A stretch of 64,000 nt of DNA from Actinophytocola xinjiangensis (GTDB lineage: Bacteria > Actinomycetota > Actinomycetes > Mycobacteriales > Pseudonocardiaceae), in assembly GCF_001921215.1 (NCBI RefSeq), contig NZ_MSIF01000003.1, forward strand, positions 62,001 through 126,000, written 5' to 3'. The notes beneath the pieces were generated by a model, which was not told the origin of the DNA, did no database searches, and saw only the letters and a list, made by a program, of their open reading frames with translations. The number at the start of each line of letters is the position of its first letter. Position 1 is the first letter of the stretch. The position numbers and the translations under genes are program-made. Positions 8,643-16,394 of the stretch are shown one piece after another.

Positions 8643-9860
8643 ATGTCCATGTCGGTTGCCCGTGATCTCCCCGTGACGGCTCTGTCGGCGAACGACGCCG
8701 TCCTCGCGCTCGTCCGCCCGGGCGGCGACACCCCGGTGGTGCTCGCCGTCCCCGGGCGGGACCAGTTGGCCCCCACCGCCTACCCGCGTCCCGAGCGGCG
8801 CCCGGTGTTCGACCAGACGCCGGCCACCGGCCTGCGCCGGGGCCGCACCTGCTTCGTCTTCGACGGCAACGGTTCCCAGTGGGCCGGCATGGGCTGCGAA
8901 CTGCTGGAGTCCGACGCGGTGTTCCGCTCGGAGGTCACCACCGTCGACCGGATGCTGACCCCCATGCTGGGCTGGTCGGTCCTCGACGAGCTGACCAACC
9001 CGAACCTGTCCAGCTGGGACCTGGTGGACGTCTCCCAGCCGCTGCTGTTCGCGGTCCAGGCCGGCATGGTCGCCTCACTCGCCGCCCGCGGCGTCGTCCC
9101 GCAGGTCGTCACCGGCCACAGCGTCGGCGAGGTCGCGGCCGCCTACTGCGCCGGCATGCTCGACCTGCACACGGCGTGCTGGGTGGTCGTCGAACGCACC
9201 CGCGCCCAGGCCGCGACGGCCGGCACCGGGCGGATGGCCGTCCTCGGCCTCGGCGCCCCGGACGCGGAGAACCTGTTGCTGGGACTGGGAACCGACGTCG
9301 TCGTCGCGGCCGCCAACAGCCAGCGCGACGTGACCCTGTGCGGCTCGGCCGCCGGGCTGCTCGTCGTCGGCGAGCACGCCGAACGCCAGGGCCTGTTCTT
9401 CCGTGACATCGGACTGGACTACCCGTACCACGGCCCGGCGATGGACGCCGTGCGCGACATGCTCGTCGAGGGCCTGGCCGGGATGGCCGGCGAGACCAGC
9501 CGGATGCCGATGATCTCGGCGCTGACCGGAGAACGCGTCACCGGTCCCGAGCTGGACGGCCTGTACTGGTGGCGCAACCTGCGTTACCGGGTCAGCTTCA
9601 CCGACGCCATCGACCGCGTCGTCGGCGACCAGGGCTGCGACGTGCTCGTCGAGGTCGGCCCGCACCCTGTCCTGGGCACCTACCTGCGCCGGATGACCGA
9701 GGACCTGCCCGACCCGGTGATCGTCGTGCCCACCATGTCACGCAAGAACCCCGGCGTCGACGCGCTCGACGCCGCCCAGCTGCGGCTGATGGAGGCCGGC
9801 GTGTGCCTCGACTGGACCGGGTTCCACCCCGAGCTGACCGATCAACTGGCCAGTGCCTAG
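8643..9860 (+). CDS. Free-standing polyketide-type acyltransferase (AT) protein
   Basis: 405 residues forming one acyl-CoA:ACP acyltransferase domain. Hallmarks are FDGNGSQWAGMG near residue 75 (GQGSQ-like), the nucleophile Ser in GHSVGEVAAAY (S160), and YPYH (260-263) at the position where malonyl-specific ATs have HAFH and methylmalonyl-specific ones YASH. C-terminal EVGPHPVLGTYLRR is also typical. No ketosynthase, ACP or other PKS gene is in the window, so it may act in trans on a distant synthase or make a simpler acyl carrier product. Starts at 8643 or 8649 are possible; GAAGG upstream supports 8643. A strong terminator follows. Extender-unit specificity cannot be assigned from the unusual YPYH motif. 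Confidence 0.85.
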   Translation: MSMSVARDLPVTALSANDAVLALVRPGGDTPVVLAVPGRDQLAPTAYPRPERRPVFDQTPATGLRRGRTCFVFDGNGSQWAGMGCELLESDAVFRSEVTTVDRMLTPMLGWSVLDELTNPNLSSWDLVDVSQPLLFAVQAGMVASLAARGVVPQVVTGHSVGEVAAAYCAGMLDLHTACWVVVERTRAQAATAGTGRMAVLGLGAPDAENLLLGLGTDVVVAAANSQRDVTLCGSAAGLLVVGEHAERQGLFFRDIGLDYPYHGPAMDAVRDMLVEGLAGMAGETSRMPMISALTGERVTGPELDGLYWWRNLRYRVSFTDAIDRVVGDQGCDVLVEVGPHPVLGTYLRRMTEDLPDPVIVVPTMSRKNPGVDALDAAQLRLMEAGVCLDWTGFHPELTDQLASA

Positions 9861-9889
9861 CGCTGCCCGTCGGCGGGTCGGGGGTCCGA

Positions 9890-9928
9890 GAGGAAGAGGG
9901 CGGCTCTGGTGGTGCCGCCCTCTTCCTC
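9890..9928 (+). terminator. Strong intrinsic terminator after the acyltransferase gene
   Basis: A perfect 15-bp stem, GAGGAAGAGGGCGGC (9890-9904) paired with its complement at 9914-9928, encloses a 9-base loop. It lies 29 bases after the acyltransferase stop codon. There is no long T-run, as is usual for actinobacterial terminators. It isolates the acyltransferase transcript from the tiny gene 40 bases downstream. Confidence 0.85.
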
Positions 9929-9968
9929 GTACCCTGAACCACATCCCAGGCCGTAGGGGAGGACACCG

Positions 9969-10043
9969 ATGTCCAAGCGCACGAGCAAGCGAGCCACCCG
10001 TAAGAAGCGGTCCGCCAACCACGGCAAGCGGCCCAACGGCTGA
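9969..10043 (+). CDS. Small 50S ribosomal protein of the bL37 type, 24 residues
   Basis: A 24-codon gene encodes a very basic peptide starting MSKRTSKRATRKKR and ending NHGKRPNG. The length and the NHGKRPN ending match bL37, the 24-residue protein described in mycobacterial 50S subunits (recalled, not searched). GGGGAGGAC lies 5-9 bases upstream of the ATG, an excellent ribosome-binding site. Because a terminator ends at 9928, the gene needs its own promoter in the remaining 40 bases or within the hairpin; TACCCT at 9930-9935 is a candidate -10. Its stop lies 3 bases from the end of the convergent MMPL gene. Confidence 0.78.
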   Translation: MSKRTSKRATRKKRSANHGKRPNG

Positions 10044-10046
10044 CGG

Positions 10047-12359
10047 CTAGGGGTGGCGGCGTTCCAGCGCCGCCCCCTCCACGTCGACGTTGGGCAGCAC
10101 CCGGTCCAGCCAGCGCGGCAGCCACCACGCCGAGCGCCCCAACAGGTGCATCAGCGCCGGCATCAGCAGCATCCGGATGACGAACGCGTCGATCAGCACG
10201 CCGACGGCCAGCCCGAAACCGACCGACCGGATGATGTTCGAGTCGGAGAACACGAACCCGCCGAAGACCGACACCATGATCAGCGCGGCCGCCGTCACCA
10301 CCGCCCGGCCAGCGCGGAACCCTTGTGCCACGGCGAGTTTCGGTGCCGAGCCGTGGACGTAGGCCTCCCGCATCCCGGTGGCGAGGAACAGCTGGTAGTC
10401 CATCGCCAGGCCGAACAGGATGCCCACCAGGATCACCGGCAGGAAGCTGAGGATCGGCCCGGTCGTGGTCACGCCGAACACCGAACCCAGCCAGCCCCAC
10501 TGGAACACCGCGACCGTCGCGCCGTAGGTCGCGAACAACGACAGCACGAAACCGCCGGTCGCCACCAGCGGCACCAGGATCGACCGGAACACCACGATCA
10601 TGATCAGCAGCGACAGGCCCACCACGACCAGCAGGTACACCGGCAGCACGTCGGCGAGATTCCCGGAGATGTCGATGTTGATCGCCGCCTGGCCGGCGAC
10701 ACCGAGCGCCACACCGGCGTAGGACGTCCCGTCCAGCACACCGTCACCGCGCAGGTCACGGACCAGCTGCTCGGTCGACTCGCTGTTCGGGCCGTCGACC
10801 GGCACCACCCGGAACGCGGCCAGCTCACCGCTGTCGGACACCGCGATCGGCGCGATCGCCTCCACACCACCGACCTCGTCGATCGCCTGGGAGATCTCCA
10901 GCTGGGCGCCGGCCCGACCGGCCTCGTCGAGGCCGGCGGGCAGGTCGGCGGTCACCAGCAGGGTGGCGTTGGTGCCGGCGCCGAACGCGTCGGCGGTGAG
11001 CTCGTAGGCCTGGTTGGTGGTCGAGCCGGCGGGCTCTGACGACCCGTCCGGCAGGCCCAGCCGCATGGACAGCGCCGGGATCGCGATCACCAGCAGCGCC
11101 AGCACGCTGGCCACGATGGTCAGCACGGCACGCGGCGTGCGCATCGGCTTCGCGTCCGAGCCCGAGGACGGGGTGGCCGCCAGCCGGGCACGGGCCCGCT
11201 CGCCAAGGACCCGCTCCCCCACCAGCCCGAGGATCGCCGGGGTCAGGGTCACCGCGACGAACACCGCGACCGCGACACAGACCGCGCCGACGGTTCCCAT
11301 GATGCCCAGGAACGAGACGCCGGTGATGTTCAGCGCCAGCAGCGCGACGATCACCGTCGAGCCGGCGAACAGCACGGCGTTGCCGGCGGTGCCGTTGGCC
11401 AGCGCCACCGACTCCCGCACCGACATCCCGTGGGCGAGCTGCCGGCGATGCCGGTTGACGATGAACAGTGAGTAGTCGATGCCGACCGCCAGGCCCAGCA
11501 TGACGCCGAGCACCGGCGTGATCGACGCCATCTGCACCACGCTGGAGAACCCGAGCGAGGCCAGCACCCCGATCCCCACCCCGACGACCGCCGTGACGAT
11601 CGGCAGCGCGGCGGCGACGACCGTGCCGAGCATGACCAGCAGGACCGTGCCGGCGATCACCAGACCGATGATCTCGGCGACGCCGAACACCTCCGGCACA
11701 CCCTGGGCGATGTCGGTGGAGTAGTCGACCGCGACCCCGTCCACCCGGTTGCCGTCGAAGAAGTCGATGACCCCGTTGCGGGTCTCGTCGGACAGCTCCA
11801 TCCTCGGCGTGCTGAACCCGACGTTGATCACGGCGACCGACCCGTCCGCCGAGACCAGGCGGATCCCGTCGGCCAGGTCGAGCATGCGCGAGGCCGCCTC
11901 CAGCTGCGCGCCCTGCTGCTCCAGTTCGGGGCTGGCCCCGCCGAACCGGGCGACCTGCTGCTCCAGCTGGGCCTTGCCGCCCTCGACCTCGGCGGCCTGC
12001 GCCGCCCGCTGCGCCTCGGCGGCGAACGGGTCGACCACCCCGGCGACGTCGGGCAGCTCCTGGCCGGCGCGCTCGATCAGGCCGGCGTAGGCGGTGCGTT
12101 GCTCGTCGGTGAACGCCGCGCCGTCCTCGGTGTGGATGACGACCATGCCCGAGGCGCCGCTGTACTCCGGTAACTCGCCCTCCAGCCGCTCGATGACCTC
12201 GGAGGACGCCGTGCCCGGGATGTCGAAGTTGTTGGCCAGGGTGCCGAACCCCAGCGCGAACCCACCCCCCGCGACCGCGAAGATCACGGCCCACACGGCG
12301 ATGACCCGCCACCCGTGCCCGGCCGCGTTCCGACCGATTCGATACAAGAACTCCGCCAC
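10047..12359 (-). CDS. MMPL/RND-family membrane transporter
   Basis: 770 residues with the classical MMPL layout: an N-terminal membrane helix, a large extracytoplasmic loop (about 40-190), five to six helices, a second large loop (about 430-550) and a last block of helices. Motifs such as GIDYSLFIVNRHRRQL and GLAMDYQLFLATGMREA carry the conserved Asp-Tyr pairs of the proton-relay helices. Such pumps export lipids, siderophores or drugs using the proton gradient. GTG start with GGGAG upstream. It is transcribed divergently from a TetR regulator, the usual arrangement for a substrate-inducible exporter. Confidence 0.92.
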   Translation of the reverse strand: MAEFLYRIGRNAAGHGWRVIAVWAVIFAVAGGGFALGFGTLANNFDIPGTASSEVIERLEGELPEYSGASGMVVIHTEDGAAFTDEQRTAYAGLIERAGQELPDVAGVVDPFAAEAQRAAQAAEVEGGKAQLEQQVARFGGASPELEQQGAQLEAASRMLDLADGIRLVSADGSVAVINVGFSTPRMELSDETRNGVIDFFDGNRVDGVAVDYSTDIAQGVPEVFGVAEIIGLVIAGTVLLVMLGTVVAAALPIVTAVVGVGIGVLASLGFSSVVQMASITPVLGVMLGLAVGIDYSLFIVNRHRRQLAHGMSVRESVALANGTAGNAVLFAGSTVIVALLALNITGVSFLGIMGTVGAVCVAVAVFVAVTLTPAILGLVGERVLGERARARLAATPSSGSDAKPMRTPRAVLTIVASVLALLVIAIPALSMRLGLPDGSSEPAGSTTNQAYELTADAFGAGTNATLLVTADLPAGLDEAGRAGAQLEISQAIDEVGGVEAIAPIAVSDSGELAAFRVVPVDGPNSESTEQLVRDLRGDGVLDGTSYAGVALGVAGQAAINIDISGNLADVLPVYLLVVVGLSLLIMIVVFRSILVPLVATGGFVLSLFATYGATVAVFQWGWLGSVFGVTTTGPILSFLPVILVGILFGLAMDYQLFLATGMREAYVHGSAPKLAVAQGFRAGRAVVTAAALIMVSVFGGFVFSDSNIIRSVGFGLAVGVLIDAFVIRMLLMPALMHLLGRSAWWLPRWLDRVLPNVDVEGAALERRHP

Positions 12360-12386
12360 ACGCCACTCCCGTCTCGACTACTCGGC

Positions 12387-12424
12387 ACGATACGTTGTGT
12401 CTCGCATTAGCCGACAACTAGGAT
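12387..12424. promoter_or_regulatory. Overlapping divergent promoters and candidate TetR operator
   Basis: Between MMPL and tetR, GTTGT (12394-12398) and ACAAC (12414-12418) form an inverted repeat with a 15-base spacer. For tetR, -35 TTGTGT (12395-12400) and -10 TAGGAT (12419-12424) lie 18 bases apart and the ATG follows 7 bases later, suggesting a leaderless message. For MMPL, TTGTCG (minus strand, 12412-12417) and TATCGT (12387-12392) are candidate elements with a 19-base spacer. One regulator dimer here could block both promoters. Confidence 0.55.
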
Positions 12425-12431
12425 CGCGAAC

Positions 12432-13013
12432 ATGGCAGGACCAGGGCGTCGGGGCCCGAAACGCAGCGAGGAGGCCCGCGTCGCCATCCTGGAAGCCGCC
12501 GCCCGCCGCGTGATGACCGACGGTTACGACCACCTCACGATGGAGGGCGTCGCGACCGAGGCGAAGGTCGGCAAGCAGACGATCTACCGCTGGTGGCCCT
12601 CCCGCAGCGCGCTGGTGGCCGACTGCCTGGCCGAGCGCCTGCTGCTCCCGGAACTGTTCGTCCCGGACGACTCCGGTGACCTGCACGCTGACGTGACCCG
12701 CTGGCTGGACAACATCGTCGGCTTCCTCAACGCCCCCGGCAACGCCGGGCTGCTGCACTCACTGGTCGTCGCCGCCGCCGAGAACCCCGACGTCGCCGCG
12801 ATCCTCAACGACCGCCTCGGCCTCTGGGAAATGCTCGACGAACGCTTCACCCAGGCCGTCACCGCCGGCCAACTCCCCCCCACCACCCCGGTCCCCGAAC
12901 TGGGCGACGCCCTGATCGGCGCCATCGTCCTGCGCGGCCTGCGCAACGGCGACCTCGGCCCCACCTTCACCCAGGGCCTGGTCCAACTCCTGCTCCCTCC
13001 CCGGGAGACGTGA
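12432..13013 (+). CDS. TetR/AcrR-family repressor, probable regulator of the MMPL pump
   Basis: 193 residues. The N-terminal TetR HTH is clear (ILEAAARRVMTDGYDHLTMEGVA, then KQTIYRWWPSR, residues about 17-62). The C-terminal half is a helical ligand-binding and dimerisation domain of the TetR_C type. The ATG lacks a Shine-Dalgarno sequence, fitting a leaderless start. Divergent location from the MMPL gene with an inverted repeat between them predicts local repression relieved by the pump substrate. Confidence 0.9.
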   Translation: MAGPGRRGPKRSEEARVAILEAAARRVMTDGYDHLTMEGVATEAKVGKQTIYRWWPSRSALVADCLAERLLLPELFVPDDSGDLHADVTRWLDNIVGFLNAPGNAGLLHSLVVAAAENPDVAAILNDRLGLWEMLDERFTQAVTAGQLPPTTPVPELGDALIGAIVLRGLRNGDLGPTFTQGLVQLLLPPRET

Positions 13014-13016
13014 CGC

Positions 13017-13877
13017 TCAGGGCGCCATCACGCGGATGACGGCGGACATGTCGTCCCCGGCGTGGCCGGCGGTGACGGCGGCCGCGAACTGGGCCCGCAC
13101 GGCGGCCATCAGCCGGTCGTCGACGCCGGTCTCGCGGAGGGCGGTGAGGATCAGGCCGGCGTCCTTGGCCGCGCCGTCGACGGCGAACGCCGGGGCGAAC
13201 TCGCCGGCGATCATGTTGCGGCCCTTGGCCTGGGCGTACCCGCTGTCGGTCGGGCCGCCGGAGATCACGTCGAGGAAGTGGTTGGGGTCCAGGCCAAGGC
13301 CCTCGGCCAGGGCGATGCTCTGCGCGGTGGCCGCGGTGATCGACAGGACCCACGCGTTGGCCACCAGCTTGAGCCGGTGACCGTCGCCGGGACGGGAGCT
13401 GACCCAGATGGTCCGTGCGGCGACGGCCGACAGGACCGTCGCCAGGCGCTCGCGCAGGGGCTCGGGGCCGGCCGCCAGGACGGTGAGCTTGCCCTGCTCC
13501 GCGGGCTGGCGGGTGCCGAGCACCGGCGCGTCGACGAACGACACGCCGAAACGGTCGGCCAACGACACCAGGTCGGCCGTCGCCTCCAGGCCGACGGTGC
13601 TGGACTGGAGCCAGATGGCCGACGGGTCGACGGCGGGCAGCGCGGCGGTCATCACCTCGGTCACCGCCGGGCCGTCGAACAGCATGGTCAGTACGACGTC
13701 CGCGCCGGCCACCGCCGACGGCGGGTCGGGGGCGACCAGGGCGCCGTCGGCCGCCAGCGGCTCGGCGCGCCGAGCGTCGCGGTTCCACACCGTCACGTCC
13801 ACCCCGGCCCGCAGCAGGCTGCGCGCCATCCCCGCCCCCATGATCCCCGTGCCGAGCACGGCCACCTTCTCGCTCAT
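13017..13877 (-). CDS. NAD(P)-dependent beta-hydroxyacid dehydrogenase (3-hydroxyisobutyrate dehydrogenase family)
   Basis: 286 residues. The Rossmann motif VLGTGIMGAGMARSL (about 7-21) and the family-wide catalytic lysine in LKLVANAW (K170) are present. GxxGxxxG-like and DAPVLGTR segments fit the 3-hydroxyisobutyrate / tartronate-semialdehyde reductase / imine-reductase-like superfamily; the exact substrate cannot be read. It converges on tetR with a gap of only 3 bases and is divergent from the semialdehyde dehydrogenase, with which it might share a short oxidative pathway. Confidence 0.85.
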   Translation of the reverse strand: MSEKVAVLGTGIMGAGMARSLLRAGVDVTVWNRDARRAEPLAADGALVAPDPPSAVAGADVVLTMLFDGPAVTEVMTAALPAVDPSAIWLQSSTVGLEATADLVSLADRFGVSFVDAPVLGTRQPAEQGKLTVLAAGPEPLRERLATVLSAVAARTIWVSSRPGDGHRLKLVANAWVLSITAATAQSIALAEGLGLDPNHFLDVISGGPTDSGYAQAKGRNMIAGEFAPAFAVDGAAKDAGLILTALRETGVDDRLMAAVRAQFAAAVTAGHAGDDMSAVIRVMAP

Positions 13878-14005
13878 GCCGCCGTTCTACCTACCGCACG
13901 CCGCCCCGCCCCGCCGGGCCGTGGCCAGGTGAGCAGGCCGCCGCGCCGGTCAGAACGGCGATTCGGGGTCGGCTGGACCGGGAGCCCTTCGCAAACGCGG
14001 CTTTA

Positions 14006-14022
14006 TTGCATACAGTATTCAA
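14006..14022. promoter_or_regulatory. GntR-type palindromic operator upstream of the semialdehyde dehydrogenase
   Basis: TTGCATACAGTATTCAA is a 17-bp palindrome of the form TTGnATACnGTATnCAA with 7 matching bases per arm. It is an AT-rich island in GC-rich DNA, 45 bases upstream of the dehydrogenase ATG. The ATAC-n-GTAT core resembles operators of GntR/FadR-type regulators. An FCD-type GntR gene exists at 55933 in this window, but no link is shown. Confidence 0.6.
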
Positions 14023-14066
14023 GTCCTGCCCAGCACGGTGTCAGCGGAACGGAGGCTCACGCCCCC

Positions 14067-15428
14067 ATGTACACACTCACCAACCCGGCGACAGGCGACC
14101 TGGTCGAGCGGATCCCCAACTCGACCGACGAGGAGGTCCAGGACGCGATCGAACGCGTGCACCGCGGGTTCTCCTCGTGGCGGGATCGCCCGGTCTCCGA
14201 GCGCGCGGCGATCGTCGCGCGGGCGGCCGAACTGTTCGCCGAACGCTCCGACGAGCTCGCCGAGACCATGACGCTGGAGATGGGCAAACGGATCAACGAG
14301 GGCCGGGGCGAGGTCGGCGTCGTCGTCGACATCTTCACCTACTACGCCGAGAACGCCGCCGCGCTGCTGGCCGACGAGCCACTGACGCTCAAGAGCGGCC
14401 CCGCGGTCATCGTCAAGCAGCCCATCGGCGCGCTGCTGGGCGTCATGCCGTGGAACTTCCCCTGCTACCAGGTCGCCCGCTTCGTCGCGCCGAACCTGGT
14501 CCTCGGCAACACGATCCTGCTCAAGCACGCCTCCATCTGCCCGCGCTCGGCGGCGGCCATCGAACGCGTGCTGCACGACGCCGGTGTGCCCACCGACGCC
14601 TACGTCAACATCTACGCCTCCAGCAGGCAGATCCCGGCGGTGCTGGCCGACCCGCGCATCCAGGGCGTGTCGCTGACCGGCAGCGAACCGGCCGGGATCT
14701 CGGTGGCCACCGAGGCCGGCAAGCACCTCAAGAAGACCGTCCTGGAACTCGGTGGGTCCGACCCGCTGATCGTCCTCGACAGCGCCGACCTGGACGAAAC
14801 CGTGCGGAACGTCGCGACCGCGCGGATGCGCAACTGCGGCCAGTCGTGCAACGCGCCGAAGCGGATGATCGTGCTTGCCGACCTCTACGACGACTTCGTC
14901 GACAAGCTGTCCAAGCACGTCAGCGACTACTTCCAGCCGGGTGACCCGGCCGACCCGGCGACCAGGCTGCCCCCGCTCGCGTCGGTCGCCGCCGCCGACG
15001 AGGTGGCCGGGCAGATCGCCACGGCCGTGAGCCAGGGTGCGACCCTGCGGGCCGGCGGCCACCGCGTCGAGGGACCGGGCGCGTTCCTGGAGGCGACCGT
15101 GCTGACCGACGTCACGCCCGGGATGGACGCCTACCACGAGGAGATCTTCGGCCCGGTCGTGGTGGTGTTCCGCGCGGCCGACGAGGACGAGGCCGTCCGG
15201 ATCGCCAACGACTCGCCGTTCGGGCTCGGGGCCAGCGTGTGGGGCACCGACCAGGCCAGGATGCGCCGGGTCGCCGAGCGGATCGAGTCCGGCATGGTCT
15301 ACCTGAACCGGGCCGGCGGATCGGTCGCCGACCTGCCCTTCGGCGGCATCAAACGCTCGGGCATCGGGCGCGAACTCGGCGCCGCGGGCATCGAGGAGTT
15401 CATGAACAGGAAAGCCATCCGGCTCTGA
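14067..15428 (+). CDS. NAD(P)+-dependent succinate-semialdehyde dehydrogenase-like aldehyde dehydrogenase
   Basis: 453 residues of the aldehyde dehydrogenase superfamily. LELGGSDP carries the general-base Glu (E227) and NCGQSCNAPKR the catalytic Cys (C261). MPWNFPCYQVARFVAPNLVLGNTILLKHA and the C-terminal PFGGIKRSGIGREL fit the succinate-semialdehyde dehydrogenase branch, which oxidises succinate semialdehyde to succinate in GABA or related amine breakdown. The ATG at 14067 follows GGAGGC by 10 bases. The gene is monocistronic, with an operator before it and a perfect hairpin after it. Other short semialdehydes are possible substrates. Confidence 0.9.
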   Translation: MYTLTNPATGDLVERIPNSTDEEVQDAIERVHRGFSSWRDRPVSERAAIVARAAELFAERSDELAETMTLEMGKRINEGRGEVGVVVDIFTYYAENAAALLADEPLTLKSGPAVIVKQPIGALLGVMPWNFPCYQVARFVAPNLVLGNTILLKHASICPRSAAAIERVLHDAGVPTDAYVNIYASSRQIPAVLADPRIQGVSLTGSEPAGISVATEAGKHLKKTVLELGGSDPLIVLDSADLDETVRNVATARMRNCGQSCNAPKRMIVLADLYDDFVDKLSKHVSDYFQPGDPADPATRLPPLASVAAADEVAGQIATAVSQGATLRAGGHRVEGPGAFLEATVLTDVTPGMDAYHEEIFGPVVVVFRAADEDEAVRIANDSPFGLGASVWGTDQARMRRVAERIESGMVYLNRAGGSVADLPFGGIKRSGIGRELGAAGIEEFMNRKAIRL

Positions 15429-15435
15429 CACCCGG

Positions 15436-15464
15436 CGGGGACCCCGCGAGCGGCGGGGTCCCCG
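15436..15464 (+). terminator. Intrinsic terminator after the aldehyde dehydrogenase gene
   Basis: A perfect 12-bp GC stem, CGGGGACCCCGC (15436-15447) with its complement (15453-15464) and a 5-base loop, starts 7 bases after the stop codon. It separates this transcript from the oxygenase operon downstream, so the latter needs its own promoter in about 15465-15516. Confidence 0.85.
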
Positions 15465-15516
15465 GTGTGTGGCGTGTCACGAGTGTCACCTGATTACTGT
15501 GTGCCACGATCTAGGG

Positions 15517-16362
15517 GTGGCCCTGGATGAGGTGGTGGACACCGAGCGTTATCCGCTGGCCGATCCGGGTGGATCGGCGTGGCGCGCCACGGTGGAGCGC
15601 ACACGTGCCGAGCTGGCCGACGTCGGCTGCAGCGTGCTCGCGGACTTCGTCCGGCCCTCGTTCCAGGAGCGGCTGCGGGCCGAGTGCGCGCGGATAGCGC
15701 CGCTGGCCCACGGCGAGGTCGAGCGGGTCAACGCCTACAACATCGCCGTGGACACGCCGCTGCCGGCGGACCATCCCGGGCGGGTGGTCATGGAGCGCGG
15801 CAACGCGTTCGTGGCCCGCGACCACATCCCCGCCGGCTCGGCCCTGCAGGTGCTGTACACCAGCCCGGTGTTCCAGCGCTTCGTCGCCGACTGCTTCTCG
15901 CTGCCGGTGCTGCACGAGCTGGCCGACCCACTGTCCGGCCTGTGCCTGAACGTGATCGCCCCAGGTCGGGCGCACCCGTGGCACTTCGACACCAACGAGT
16001 TCACCGTCAGCATGCTGACCCAGGAGGCCGACGAGGGCGGGACCTTCGAGTACTGCCCGAACATCCGCTCCGCCGAGGCGGAGAACTTCGACGACGTCGC
16101 CGCCGTGCTCGACGGCCGAGGCGAGCGCCTCGTGCGGCGCCTGGAGCTGCGGCCGGGCGACCTGCAGCTGTTCCTCGGCCGGTTCGCGCTGCACCGGGTC
16201 AGCACCGTGGGCGGCGAGCGCGCCCGCCACACCGCGATCTTCGCCTACAGCCAGCGGCCCGGTGTCGTCGGCAGCCCCGAGCGGACCCGGCAACTGTTCG
16301 GCAGGGTGCTGCCCGAGCACGAGGCCGCGCACCTGGTCCGCGGCGACCAACTCCTCGACTGA
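15517..16362 (+). CDS. BesD-family Fe(II)/2-oxoglutarate oxygenase, probably an amino acid hydroxylase
   Basis: About 281 residues. The core WHFDTNEFTVSMLTQ, then GGTFEYCPNIRS, LELRPGDLQLFLGRFALHRV and a late Arg closely resembles the HalD/BesD family of free-amino-acid halogenases and hydroxylases. Metal ligands are His156 and His226. The third ligand position is Asp158 (HFD); BesD-type halogenases have Gly or Ala there to admit chloride, so hydroxylation or another oxidation is predicted. The exact start is uncertain: GTG at 15517 is used, 15532 and 15499 are alternatives, and an upstream GTG at 15469 falls after the terminator stem and is unlikely. It is the first gene of a three-gene operon with a methyltransferase and a carnitine-type acyltransferase. 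Confidence 0.82.
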   Translation: MALDEVVDTERYPLADPGGSAWRATVERTRAELADVGCSVLADFVRPSFQERLRAECARIAPLAHGEVERVNAYNIAVDTPLPADHPGRVVMERGNAFVARDHIPAGSALQVLYTSPVFQRFVADCFSLPVLHELADPLSGLCLNVIAPGRAHPWHFDTNEFTVSMLTQEADEGGTFEYCPNIRSAEAENFDDVAAVLDGRGERLVRRLELRPGDLQLFLGRFALHRVSTVGGERARHTAIFAYSQRPGVVGSPERTRQLFGRVLPEHEAAHLVRGDQLLD

Positions 16363-16394
16363 CCAGTGACATGACAACTTCAGGAGGCTCGCAG

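Noticed and set aside
8643-9860. A polyketide synthase gene cluster around the acyltransferase
   Set aside because: No ketosynthase, ACP, ketoreductase or thioesterase is present in the window; only the single AT domain is supported.
15469-15516. GTG at 15469 as start of the BesD-like gene
   Set aside because: It lies immediately after the terminator stem of the previous gene and adds a Cys/His-rich segment absent from the family; no ribosome-binding site.
15517-16362. Annotation of this gene as a halogenase
   Set aside because: The third metal ligand is Asp (HFD); characterised BesD-type halogenases have Gly or Ala there.
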